Positions 1 to 11,910 of a stretch of 64,000 bases of DNA are shown here, piece by piece. Under the pieces are notes generated by a model. The model was not told where the DNA came from, made no database searches, and was given only the letters and a program-made list of their open reading frames with translations. Position 1 is the stretch's first letter, and every line of letters starts with the position of its first letter. Origin of the DNA: Clarireedia homoeocarpa (Eukaryota > Ascomycota > Leotiomycetes > Helotiales > Rutstroemiaceae); the NCBI GenBank assembly GCA_001465935.1, contig LNKV01000061.1, positions 124,001 through 188,000 on the forward strand, given 5' to 3'. A program made the position numbers and the translations under genes.

Positions 1-1404
1 CGAAAAGGGGAGTTAAAAGAGCACTAGGGTTTAACGAAACATACGCATACTTTTTCGTGATCGTTTGGGTCACGGTCGTAATGGTGTAGGTGTGGATCGT
101 ACGGGTTGTCGTTGGTGTTGGTGCTGTGACTGAGATGGTGGTTATGCCCTTGAGGACTGTAACTGGTGCTGGTGTACTATTCACGTGTTAGAATGTGCTC
201 CATGATGATTCCAGGAACGTGATCTTACATGGTAGTGGCGAGAGTAGATGTGGCTAGATAATTAAGTCAGTAATGTGTTCATAAGAATAGAGGTCGTCGA
301 TATAATTTGAGCTTACTAGTAGTAAAGAAAGTAGTGGTCGAAGTAGTCGAAGTAAAGGTGGAAGTGATCCAGTCAGAAGTATTAGTGTCGGTGATGGTCA
401 AAGTCGGGACATCTGGGGCACGCTTCTTAAGAAGACGTTCGACTGCGCGGCGGCCCAAGATATTGGCGACATTGACAGGGGTATCACGTCGCGAAGCTCC
501 AGGAGCTGGTGTAATGGCGGCGGCGGCTGGGGACGCGGATGTAACACTTTGAGCAATGGCAAGGAGCTTCTGAGCGGGATATGGATCTCTGGTAGCGGGT
601 CGCTTGGGAATAGAACATGATGCTGTCTTGGTGGTGAAAATGATTGGCCAGGTGTATGTACGTGAGGTATAGGTTCGTGTAGATGTGGTAGTTACTGTGG
701 ATGTGACTTTATTTGGAGTGATGGTGACTGTCCTCTTTGCCGTACTTGAGGCTGCGGTGACAGTGACACCAGGTACCGTGGTCGCATCTGTGAAGACTGC
801 CGATACAGTCGATATAGTTGATGGAGTGACAGTGCTTGTAATGTTTACTGGAATCTATTAGCATCAAATTAGTTATCTCTAGGCAATGCGCTCACCAGTT
901 GGAGTATATGTGGTTGTTTGCTGAATGCCGACAGTGATCTGGAATGTTCTTTGAGCAGCAAAGGATGGATTATTGCCATTGTTATCCAACGTGATAATGG
1001 TCCATGTACCACTATACATCTGGCTCTTGAGGATAGGGCTGATTGAAGTTAGTCAGAATTCCTGAGTTTGAAATGCTAACAAAGTAGGTAGCCTACCATG
1101 TTGAAAGTTGGTTCGCTCCATCAGGTGTTGTAGAAATGTCAGAGCATAACCATGAATCTTCATTGGGGGCAACAAGAATGACATTGGCAACACCGGTGCA
1201 ACCTGTAAATTGAGTTACGGTGGTGAAGTTAGATGTATCTGCGCTGTTGATGAAATAGCTTTGTCCATTTTGAAAGTCAATACCATATGCTGCACAGTCT
1301 GCTCTAGCATAAGGCAGTAAAGTAGCTAACGCAACGAGAGTGGAAGATAGTGTAACGAAGGAAGACAACATGATGAATGAAGCACGAATGAAAGTGATCA
1401 ACAA
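1..1404 (-). CDS. Secreted Ser/Thr-rich protein, 3' part missing
   Basis: Partial gene entering from the right and leaving the window at base 1. Exons (minus): 1404-1097, 1038-896, 847-317, 253-229, 176-<1; all junctions are GT-AG and keep frame. The N-terminus has a hydrophobic signal peptide ending near ARA-DC; an alternative start is the internal ATG at 1371, which gives a cleaner signal peptide. Next comes a roughly 100-residue Cys-containing domain (DCAAYGIDFQNG... with four Cys visible by exon 2), then long Thr/Ser/Val-rich stretches typical of heavily O-glycosylated fungal wall or secreted proteins. Dibasic sites (SRRDTP, GRRAVERLLKKRAPD) could be kexin sites. I do not recognise a family with certainty. 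The exon structure is well supported, the function is not. Confidence 0.6.
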
Positions 1405-4079
1405 GATTGCTGTTTGAAATCAGTTCACAGCAGGGTTGGCGAGGTCAATATAGCATCTTCAAATCACTTCACTGTCTTGTGAGCTGGGCCTCGACAACCC
1501 GGGCTGATATCGCCGAGACCGTATAAAAAAAGAACACGCCACAGCTGCGCGGAAAGCATCGTGGTATCTCGCAATATTGGCGTCAGGCTTTGTACAGAAA
1601 CATTAGACTATTGGCCGCTCTGGCTACTACTCTCGATATCAGATGAGTCATGATAGAGAACCCAAACAAGTAATATCCTCCAGCTACTCGGTAAACGCTA
1701 GCGTGGCATGTTCGGCCAGCTCACAGAGTTTTTCGTATCGCTTGGCAAACAAAACGCACTTCGTATGCAAGCAGGATGCTTGATTAGGCTGGACCTTGTC
1801 CACCCTCGGCGGAGTCACATTTATAAATTTGTCAAGTGGGGTGACGTTTGGCAGAGTCGAGCGGAGGTGTTGAGCATAAGGAAGGATGAATACGAAGGAA
1901 TGAAGGTATGTGCAGGTGTGCAGCGCTGACTTGCTCGGTCACAAAGGAAACTTCCATGCTACTACTACACTTGCATTGCTAGGTACCTCTGAGAATCATT
2001 AGATAAACGCAAAACCCGCGCCACATGATCGCCCTTGCAGCGGTGTGGGTATTGCGGAATGTTTATACATGCATGCTCGAGTATCTTTGACGTCTGTTCA
2101 TCTCAGAACAGACCTGGTAAGCGAATTCTCCGGTGAACGGCTTTAAGGAATTCAATGTAGTGCGACACGGGGTTCGATACCTTTTCAGAGGATTTTGAGC
2201 CTCGCTAGCTTTAAAGAAGGAGTGATTTGCGATTTGCGGTTTGCGATTGTCTAATGGTCAACGCCGCTGAACCGAAACTTTGTTTCCTATAAAGTATCGC
2301 GCACCAAGTGGCTTCTAAATCCGACTGCTTGGTCTCTTGAGGGCTCGGAGTAATGAGAATTCGATCAAGGCGAGGGCGAGTTGTAGCGTGTAGCTTGCAG
2401 TGTTGAAGTTAGCGGGCCCAGCGGGAAGAGAAGACAAGCCTGGGCTGAGAGATCGACCAAGGATCGGGCACGTGGAATAGCGTCACTGGACGGGCAGCGG
2501 AGAAGCAGTGGAAGCCTGAAGCAACATGATGCTCAAATATCAATGCTAAGCCAATAGGTTAGACGAACCGCTGGCCGTGGCTTTCCCTATTCTCTCCGCC
2601 GTAAGATTTTGGGAAGAATACGAAGTTATTCCAAGATTTTCGAGGTTTCCTAAACAAACGCCGGTTAGTTCCGGGAGGGTTGGCTTAGCATTGGCTCGTT
2701 TTCTTTTAGGCTTAGTCTCAAGCGCCCAGACTGCTGGAATCGCTATAATGCCTGTCGCTAATGCCTGTCGCTAATGCCTGTCGCTAATGCCTGTCGCTAA
2801 TGCCTGTCGCTAATGCCTGTCGCTAATGCCTGTCGCTAATGCTTGTAAACAATGCCTGAATTGGTAATTTTTAGCAACTAGCGCAAGCACAATTACCACA
2901 TGGGAGAGCTTGGTAGTACAACACATGTCGACTTCATCCTTGCAAACCTGAGTCAGCTCTTGATCTGAGCTGCAGTGCATGCGATGGCCTTCCGGGTTGG
3001 AGGGCCTTCCGGGTTGGAGCGGGTAATGCGGTCTCTCTTGTCTCCTTCCGTACATCACGCCTTGTGAACAGCTACCTTGTCCCTAGCTATACATCTGCCC
3101 CTACACCTAAAATGTACCTGCAATGGACCTACACCTTGCAATATCTGCAAGAACCTGCAGCCTATTCGCAAAGATCTTCCACAAGAACGACCGATCGAAA
3201 TGTCGTACGACGTTAGCATCGGGATACCTGGAAGCCTGTGAAAATGCTACCATCCATAAGGAAGGATCTCAGCCTTCGCAGCATTCTATCACAAACTCTT
3301 ACAAGCTCTGCCACCTTTCCCGCGTCGGCATAAGATCACACTGGTATGTTACCGCACCAGTACCTGAAAAGTATACGTAGGCCAATACTTCTACTACTAC
3401 ACTGTTTCTATTGTTATCACACTTTCCCGAAAACAAAAACGCCTTGCGCTCGGAAAACAGATACTCGGACCAATCTTGGCATGCCATGGAAGCGACTCAC
3501 TACAGGTACTGTAGCTTCAGTATTGTCCGAGGGCTGACGGGCAGGCTAGATATGCATTACTCGAACTTGGTGCCTCCACCGTGCCTGACTTCTAGAACTC
3601 AACATCGACAATCCCCTGCGGCTCACCTGTCATTCTTACTTAGAGTATCCTGAAATTCCCTGCATCCTCCATCTGGCCCACAGCTCGTGAACCTAATTGA
3701 TTTCAATACTCCAAGCTTCGGACTTCGGTTGCTTTCAGCTGCTGATCATTTTGACAGCAGTTATGGGTTAGTCACTCGCCGAGACGTTGGTCTGTAAGCC
3801 ACCGAGCTGTCTGTTCGAGGCCGCCCGATAGTGCATCATGCTTCACTGGAATAGCTCAACCTTACTCAGACGAGCCTCACCTCGTGTGAGAAGACGGCAA
3901 ATCGCGTGCAAATCAGAAAGGTCTAGGCGTGAGACAATACTTCACTTTTGAGACTTCAGTAAGAGATTTTGAGAAGATAAATTTCGACGTATCCCATTGC
4001 ACAGTGCCTGATCTTACTCTCTACTCAGAGCACCTCCACACTTCTCTTTGCCATCGTTTTTTGCTCGAACTTGCTCATC
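1405..4079. other. Gene-free stretch upstream of laccase
   Basis: About 2.7 kb between the minus-strand secreted-protein gene and the laccase. Only short ORFs with no recognisable protein character are present. It holds a 13-bp tandem repeat (2748-2851), a doubled ggccttccgggttgga word near 2987-3020, and presumably both promoters. Confidence 0.6.
2748..2851. repeat. 13-bp tandem repeat, 7 perfect copies plus one degenerate
   Basis: Seven back-to-back exact copies of atgcctgtcgcta run from 2748 to 2838, followed by a decayed eighth copy (2839-2851). It is a minisatellite in non-coding DNA; no function is visible. Confidence 0.95.
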
Positions 4080-6200
4080 ATGAAGTTCTCCAATCTTTTC
4101 CTTCTTTCTGTTTTAAGTCCACTCGTTTTCGGATCCATCATTCCGGTTCAAGAGCGTGATGGCGACTTAGTAGTCCGCCAAAGAGCGACTTCCAGTACCA
4201 ATCCATCAACAAGCAAGACATCGACCTCCACAACAAAGACGAGTAGCACCTCGACAAAAGCTTCTTCAGCCTCCTCGTCCGCCAACTCTGGAACGACTAC
4301 AAAATCTTCCAGTTCCTCAGTCCCACCATCCACAGTCAGCTCAAGCTCAAGCTCGACCTCAGCCATCTCGAGCTTAGTCGCAGACCCCGCTTGTACCAAC
4401 TCGCCTTTCACTAGATCTTGTTGGGGCAATGGCTTCAGTATCGCCACTGACTTTGATACCAAGCACCCCAACACTGGGGTCACCCGTAAATACAACCTGG
4501 AAATCACAAACACTACTTTGGCACCAGATGGATTCAGTCGTCTGGTTATGGCTATCAATGGCCAGTACCCTGGACCAACTCTCTATGCCGATGTAAGTAT
4601 ATCTTCATTCCTTCCATCTGACCCACGTGATTGCTGTGCTTTGCCACTCCCGCTGTCTGTCTAGTGTATTCATATTAACTTTCACTAGTGGGGTGATATG
4701 ATCCAAGTTACCGTGAAGAACTCTTTGCAGCACAACGGTACCGGTATCCATTGGCACGGTATTCGTCAGCTCAACACGAACACAGAAGACGGCGTTCCTG
4801 GAATTACGGAATGTCCACTTGCTCCTAACGACACCAAGACTTATCTTTTCCAAGCTACCCAGTTCGGCACGACCTGGTATCACAGCCATTTCTCAGGACA
4901 GTATGGTGATGGTGTATTCGGGGCTCTCATCATTAACGGCCCAGCAACCTCCAATTACGACATCGACCTCGGAAGCTACACAATCAACGATTGGTATTAC
5001 AAGACCACATTCCAGCTGGAAAGTGTCATTGGCGCCTCTGCAGCTGGCCCGCCACCCGGTGACAATGGCCTAATTAACGGTAGCATGGTCAGCCCATCCG
5101 GCAGCGGTGGAAAATATACTACCAACACCATCACTCGGGGCAAGAAGTACCGTCTCCGAATCATCAATACTTCGGTTGACAACCACTTCATGGTCTCGCT
5201 TGATAACCATCCATTCACTGTGATCACTTCTGATTTTGTTCCTATCAAGCCATACCAAGCCAACTGGATCTTCCTTGGTATCGGCCAAAGATACGATGTT
5301 GTTTTCACCGCCAACCAGACTGTCGGAAGCTATTGGTTCAGAGCCGAAGTCCAATCAGGCTGTGGTGCAAATAACAACAATGGTAACATCAAGAGTATCT
5401 TCACTTACAGTGGTGCCGCCAGTACTACCCCATCGTCAACCGCCACCCCGTACACTCAGCGCTGCACAGACGAAACTGGACTTATCCCGTTCTGGGACTC
5501 TTTTGTACCAAGCGGGCCTCTCTCAGGTAACGTGGATATCCTCGACGTCGCCATCAACATCGGTGTTTCTACTTCTGGACCCATCGTCACATGGGGTATC
5601 AATCTCACAGCCATTGACGTTCAATGGGAGAAACCCATCCTTCAATACGTCCTCGAAGGCAACAACTCCTGGCCTCGAAGCGAGAATCTGATCGAGTTAC
5701 CCAACGCCGGTCAATGGTACTACTGGATCATTCAGGAAGTGCCCGGCTCCGTCAATGGCCAACCCGTCTCCATCGACGTTCCTCATCCAATCCATTTGCA
5801 CGGCCATGATTTCTACATTCTCGGCACAGGAACTGGACAGTTCAATCAAACGAGAGATGCACCTGGTTTGGATTATGATAACCCGGCTAGAAGAGATGTC
5901 GCTATGTTGCCGGCTGGTGGATGGCTCGCGTTGGCTTTCCAGACTGATAATCCGGGTGCTTGGCTGATGCATTGCCACATCGTAAGTTCCTCTTGCTTGT
6001 ACACCTTTCTTATCCTCACATACTAACACAAAAATTAGGCATGGCACGTGAGTGAAGGTCTCGCCGTACAGTTCCTCGAAACGAAGGAGAAGATTAACAC
6101 CGTCAACCCTATCTCGCCCGCATTAACAAACACATGTCAAAAATGGAAAGAGTACTATCCATCGCACGCTGTTTATCTCAAGGACGATTCCGGTCTCTGA
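4080..6200 (+). CDS. Asco-laccase (multicopper oxidase)
   Basis: Exons 4080-4592, 4689-5981, 6039-6200 give 655 aa. Oxidises phenolics using four coppers and reducing O2; secreted. All four copper signatures are visible: HWHG near residue 192, WYHSH near 236, HPIHLHG near 537, and HCHIAWHVSEGL near 600 (T1 Cys; axial position Leu). The last residues are DDSGL, the conserved processed C-terminal plug of ascomycete laccases, so the reading frame end is secure. The start at 4080 gives a signal peptide (MKFSNLFLLSVLSPLVFG). Unusual: roughly residues 36-100 form a Ser/Thr-rich linker before the first cupredoxin domain, making the protein about 70 residues longer than a typical asco-laccase. Intron 2 contains a TACTAAC branch site. 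Family assignment is firm; physiological role (lignin, melanin, detoxification) is open. Confidence 0.95.
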
Positions 6201-8102
6201 TTGATCAATTGATTCAGCAATTCCGCTCGTTTCTTAGGAGCTCTTCTTGATTTTTGTTTTTTTAGGCTGCTGAATACTTTGACTTCACCTGTCTCAGTCT
6301 CTTGTTCTCTTTGCTCGCTCTTCGTCGGTCTGCATGGACAAAATGAAGGAGTTGGGTGCCTGCATGTACAGTAGTATTAGGCGATATCTGGAGCAATATA
6401 TTTGAAAGGGCTTTCTTACTGGGCGAATTTTACCATGAAACCTCTCCCATCGATCTGCGAGAGATACATGCCGTGAGACTTTGAATAAGTAACTGTTGTG
6501 AAGTGGAGTGTTCTTGAGACACACCAACACTGCAATATCATATACTTATTTATCCCTTCTGCGAACGGCACTTGCGCACCACCGCAGCACCGAATAACCC
6601 GTCTATACATAGACCTCTTTCCTACAAGCCTATCTCCCCGCGCCACAACTCATCCTCCTTAGTTTCATCATTCTCCATGCAATAGTTTTCCCTACCTACT
6701 CCGGCATAAGCTCCACAAGGCTGGCTGATGCACAATATCACGATCTGGCCTGCCCTGCCCCCGGATTCGTGCGACACAATATTCGAATAGTACGTAGCTC
6801 AGAGTTTATGTAATTTCTGGGGTTAGTTTTGGATGACGCCCATGTGTCTAAAGCGGGTGAATGCGAGCCGAGAGTTCGGCCGATGTGAAGTTGGTTGGTT
6901 GGTTGGTGGCCGGGGTTACTGGTAATGGCACGTGATATGTGTTTGAGGTGGATTTTTTTTCAATTTGTCGGGGAAAGAGAACGTCTTTTTGCGAAGAATT
7001 GTGTCTGAAAGTTGAGGAGATATCTATGTAGTTACTAGTTAATGGCATGAATCTGTTACATACTATAGCTGAGAGTTGGTTGGTTAGTTGGCACGTGATT
7101 TCCATTGAATATCATCTTAGTTACGAGTAATGAGGCAAGCTGCTATGAAGTCACCACCGACTGGCAATAGACTAGCGCCGATTTTGATACAGATAATTGA
7201 GTCCAATTCTTAACGTATCCGTCGGGACTGCTCCTGAAGTCTCAAGTCGACAACGAGAACAGGGATTGAGAGTGAATGAATACATCCAGACCCGCTTCTC
7301 GTCTCGTCATAGACATATATATCCTCATCAAGCAGCTCTGACATGTGAAATGACTAATTCGAACCAAAATCTAGAACAATTCCACAGTACGAGCGCGCCA
7401 AACGTGGATGAAGCGCCGGGTTACACAGGTTGGTAGTGGTCCCCGAACCGGTCCCTTATCCATCTCTTTATAAACATCTGAGAACACGGAGGCTAATCGA
7501 ATACCAAATCCAATAAAGGGGGCGCCGGTCTAAGGCAATCAAGCATGGCTAGAAGCGCTGGGAAACTTGACCTGGACTATGCTGTACCCCAAATTTTACT
7601 TCTATGGATCCATGACCCCTTTCTTAGAATCTTCTCATCAGCATCTCGGCAGGAAATTGAAGCATCGTTTATATACGAAGTACTTAGCTAATATTTTATT
7701 AATACCTTGAGTCGAAGTCCATCACCCCGGACTTCTCTCGCATTCGTTAGCGAAGGGTCGAGCGAACGCAGACCCAGCCTCCACGGCGGCCCTGAAGCGT
7801 TTTCGATCTTTGGTACCAACGCAGTGCCACAAAGCGGTGCGTGAAAGTGACCACGCAAAATTTTGCTCCCCCAGCTTTTAGCCTGTAGGGCTTCACGACA
7901 GATACTTGCCGGTGGAACGGACGGTCAGCGTATAGAGAGGTGAAAATCTGAGTTCCTGGAGATAAGTATCCCAGTCACCAACATACGGTCGCTGAGTATA
8001 TATGGGCCCGTATTTCGTGAAAGGTTACAATGATGCATAGTAGGCATATTCATTATCATTTCTTTGTGAGCCAGTCCCCTTGAGTGATTAACAGTTGCAG
8101 CT
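6201..8102. other. Gene-free stretch after laccase
   Basis: About 1.9 kb of non-coding sequence: laccase 3' region, short ggtt-type tetranucleotide runs near 6890-6903 and 7076-7092, and only small ORFs without protein character. Confidence 0.55.
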
Positions 8103-8787
8103 ATGCCAGCTTCTACCAAAAGTACGACTTCGTCTACTTCGACATCGCTGGACGCTACATGGCCTGTTTATCGCTACACACGGCATACATCGTTGGCGGG
8201 TGTGAAGTACCTCTATTATTACATTCCGTCTACCTTGAATGACCCTTAAGCCTGGCGTATCTCTTTCGTCAAATCACGTTCATCCGAGCAACCGATAAAG
8301 GTTGAGATGTTGGTTTTGGATGAGAAAGATAGACCGATGAAAGAAGAAATTCACTTTTATTTCAATATCCACGAGGAGAAGCGTGGGAAACTAATAAGTA
8401 CTATCAAACGACTGCAAGATCTCTGGCACGGCAATGGAAGGCTGAAAGGCTGCAGAAAACCCAAGACAGTATGATAACCATAAACATGCCTCCTCACAAT
8501 ATACTGACATTCTTAATTCACAGACCCAAGAGATGCACTTGCAGTTTCTCGAATTATTGAAGCGTAAAAATATCCTTTCTAAAGGCGCGCCTTACAATGA
8601 TGTGAAGAATTGGTTCAAGAACGATTATCGTGATGAAGTGGGATTGGCTAAAAGTCCGACGCAATCCAAAAAAGCTAGTAAAGCTAGGCACAGAGATAGA
8701 ATCGTGAATTCTATAAAGAGAATGGGCTGGGGAAGAAAGAAATCACACTATCGGGACCGACGACGGCTACCTGATTGGGCCTGCTGA
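8103..8787 (+). CDS. Small basic protein of unknown family, three exons
   Basis: Proposed exons 8103-8201, 8301-8468, 8524-8787 give 176 aa. Both introns (99 and 55 bp) are phase 0 with gtgaag...aag and gtatga...cag borders, and the three exons stay open only when spliced. Exon 1 encodes a Ser/Thr-rich start (MPASTKSTTSSTSTS). Exon 2 encodes a charged segment (VEMLVLDEKDRPMKEE, HEEKRGKLISTIKRLQDLW). Exon 3 is helical then strongly basic (NSIKRMGWGRKKSHYRDRRR) and ends WAC. No domain recognised. A basic nuclear or nucleic-acid-binding protein is possible, but this is only inferred from charge. It lies isolated between large gene-free gaps. The first exon is the least certain part. Confidence 0.4.
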
Positions 8788-10761
8788 GACTTCAGCGTAC
8801 AATGGCTACTGCCACTCGCTCTGTAGGCATACGGTCAGCGGGGCACACATCGATGACCTACAACTACTTTATGTATCCAAAGTTATGCAATTAATTTCTC
8901 TGATCTCTAAACACACTCCACGATCCCTTCTAATCATCACTATCTCGACATACCTGCCACCGATCTGGAAACAACATGCATCGTGCAGGACATAACACGA
9001 TATTTTGCTTATTTAGCGCTTTGCTTTTTTTAACAACCCAAGTCAATTCTTAATTAATTGAATCCGGATCTTGAAATCATTGGATGGAGAGGAGGATATA
9101 CTAATCTATGATGGAGCGGGGCGTTTCGGGTTTTGCGGTTTCGTTTTGGAGAGTTCTGCCTATATGGGTGGTTGTGTGTGTTTTGGAGTATAATGTTTGA
9201 GTAATCCAAAAGTTTTTAGATATATTGAGTACTTGTGTACCTGTCTTCGAGATCGAATTAGTTTTCTCATTTGCGAGTACCAAATTTCTTGCATCTTTCT
9301 TAAACTGAGCGTGAGAAACTGTGTAGGACCGAATATGCTATCACAATGAAGGTACAACGTCGAGCTTTCTCCTCTCATTTTTAGACGGATAGCGAGCATC
9401 TACTCAATATACTTGTGATATGTGGCACAATTTCCGTTCACTGAGGACTATCCCGTTGCTGATAATTATCACTCGATACTCGCATTAAATCCCTAACGAT
9501 CATCATAGGGCGAGTCAACTCAGATGGTTCAGAGACAACGCCGGGTGATCCTGACTCTCCAAGAAAGAACATGACTGATACTTCACAGTCCGAAGTAGTG
9601 GCGAAATATTCCAAAAATGCAAAATAGACAGTCATCAAGCTTTGAAAGGATATCTGGATAAGAAAGGCGACAATCAACAACCACATGAGCACGAGGCCAC
9701 GAAACAAACAAAAGGGCGTAGAAGAAACAGCAGAACCGGAAAATCTGTTACCCATACCGCCCAGCCTCGGGATCTCCACAACCATGCTCTCAAGAAAAAG
9801 TCATGGCGATTGAGCCAGTCCATGCTTCCATATGAATGCGGATATACCCGCACCGGTCTTGGCTCGTCTTGGACATTGGCACTTGACAGCTGTCCCTGAA
9901 CACCCAGTCCTTTCATCCATCAATCCAACCGCACAAATAGCATCGGGCGACGATCTCGTGTAACAGGCACTACTTCGCTCGGAAAAAGCTCCGACTTCGA
10001 ATGTCCCGGTTTTATTTTCCAGCCCATCATACCTCGCCCTGTCTTGTCCGCACCCAACTGCCCCGAATTTCCCCCCAACCTTCCTCCGTCGGAACAAAAG
10101 CACAATTTAGCCATTCCAGCTCATCTCGTGACGCAACGCCAAGAGCGCGCAAAATTGCAGTGCCCGCGCATCTCATTGGTGGATCTGGTCTCCAAACCAG
10201 GGGCATACCGAAGAACTGTGAAAATGCGGGGTGCAATCTATTAAACTTATGCATAACTGCATCGCGGACAATGCATGCATGTACCGTATTAGTATTGATT
10301 GTCATTTTGGGTTCTGCGTGTGTGCTTGCGAGCGGTGAGTTTTGATGTTTGGAGGTGAGGAAATTTCAATCTTGATGGACAAATTCTCTTCTTTTGTCTG
10401 GTGTACTGCACGCTTACAAGTGACGCGTAGATGAAGTGTCGAATACATAAATGAAGGAGAAAGAATAGTAAGCGGGTTGTACCATATCGCAGTACACTGG
10501 CGCCATAAGGTGGGGAGGAAGGCGCTAGACGAGCGTTTATCCGAAAAGAAGGAGAAATGAAGATTCAAGGGCTATCCTTGGCACCGAGTTTTGCCAATTC
10601 GGTATGATATGTTCCACGACATGTTTGTATAGTATGGGGTATACTAGGAAAAGGGGGGGATGTATATAAGGATGGGTTGGTCGGTTTGTTGAAACATGTC
10701 TTGATTTCTGTATTGTATTCTTGACAACCTACGAAAATCAAATAAAAGAAGCAAGCAAAAA
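8788..10761. other. Gene-free stretch upstream of RGAE
   Basis: About 2 kb with no supportable gene. A 115-codon minus-strand ORF at 9438-9785 has a hydrophobic middle but no recognisable family or splice partners. The end presumably holds the acetylesterase promoter. Confidence 0.5.
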
Positions 10762-11708
10762 ATGAAGTCCTCGGCGATTTTTTCACTCTCTGCCCTCGTG
10801 GCAAATGTCTTCGCTGTGCCGACGTTGTATTTGGCAGGCGATTCGACGATGGCGCCTGGTGGTGGAGGGTCGGGAACACAAGGTGAGAGGAAGAACTTAT
10901 CTTGGGAACACGAGAGAGAGTTATATGGCTGACTGAAGACGTCGTAGGGTTCGGCGAATATCTCAAGTACAGCTTCAAGGGTATCAACGTTGTGAATAAC
11001 GCCATTGCCGGACGATCCGCGCGATCGTACTACAACGAGGGAAGATTCAAGGCTATCGCTGATAAAGTCGTTGCTGGGGATTATGTTCTCTTGTAAATTG
11101 TTTGGCTCATCCCGAGTTAAATTCGTTGCTAACATAGCTTATCTAGTGAATTCGGACACAACGATGGCGGTTCCTTGACTACAACTGATAATGGACGGAC
11201 CGATTGCTATGGTGGTGGTTCCGAGACATGTATCTCTCCTACAACAGGAGAGACCATCTATACATATGTGTTCTACCTGCTGCAAGCTGGGTAAGCTGAT
11301 AACCACCACAAGTGATTATGGAAGATAAACTGACCCCTGTGGTGTAGGAAGTTGATGACCGCCAAAGGCGCTCACGTAGTTGTCGCATCTGCAACCCCCA
11401 ATAACGTATGGGAAACAGGCACCTGGAGCTATAGCTCTAGTCGTTTTGTCGGCTACGCAGAGACTGTTGCGAGTTCACTCGGAAGCCTTGCGGCATTCGT
11501 CGACCATGGTCAATACACCGCGAACATATATAAGACACTTGGAGCCTCTGTTGTCGATGGATACTACCCGAACGATCACACCCATACGAGCCCTGCCGGG
11601 GCAAACACAGTTGCTGCTGCATTCATGAAGGGATTGATGTGTGGTGGTAGTGCATTGAGTGCTTACTCGAAGAACACTACGAGCAGTATCGCAGGAAGCT
11701 GTTTGTAG
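10762..11708 (+). CDS. Rhamnogalacturonan acetylesterase (CE12, SGNH hydrolase)
   Basis: Exons 10762-10882, 10948-11092, 11147-11290, 11348-11708 give 256 aa, close to the usual size of the family. It removes acetyl groups from the rhamnogalacturonan backbone of pectin, outside the cell. The signal peptide is MKSSAIFSLSALVANVFA. The SGNH blocks are all present: LAGDSTMAPGGGGSGTQGFG (nucleophile Ser), NNAIAGRSARSY, EFGHNDGGS, and DHTHTSPAGA near residues 212-221 (catalytic Asp and His). Middle and C-terminal sequence follow the Aspergillus enzyme closely (PNNVWETGTW, VDHGQYTANIYKTLG). Three short introns are needed to join the blocks and all keep frame. Functionally it pairs with the GH105 gene at 55.8-57.0 kb, though the two are not adjacent. 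Confidence 0.95.
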
Positions 11709-11910
11709 AATAACCTGGAGAATAAATAATTGATCGAAATGGTGGGCTAGATGTAGCAAGGAGATGAAGAGCTGATAATGTTGACGAATCGTGATACCAT
11801 TTTATGATAGGGGAGGAATAGGATGTTGTATATATTATGTCTATAGTCTAGTTTGAATAATTGTACATATGAAGGATACAGACTAGTCTCAACGAATGTA
11901 CATGTGAAGC

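Noticed and set aside
2168..2182. ggttcgatacc, a tRNA B-box-like word
   Set aside because: No A box at the right distance and the flanks do not form a T-arm or acceptor stem. A similar word near 28321 was dropped for the same reason.
9438..9785. 115-codon minus ORF with hydrophobic middle
   Set aside because: Could encode a membrane segment but there is no supporting homology, splice structure or promoter signal.
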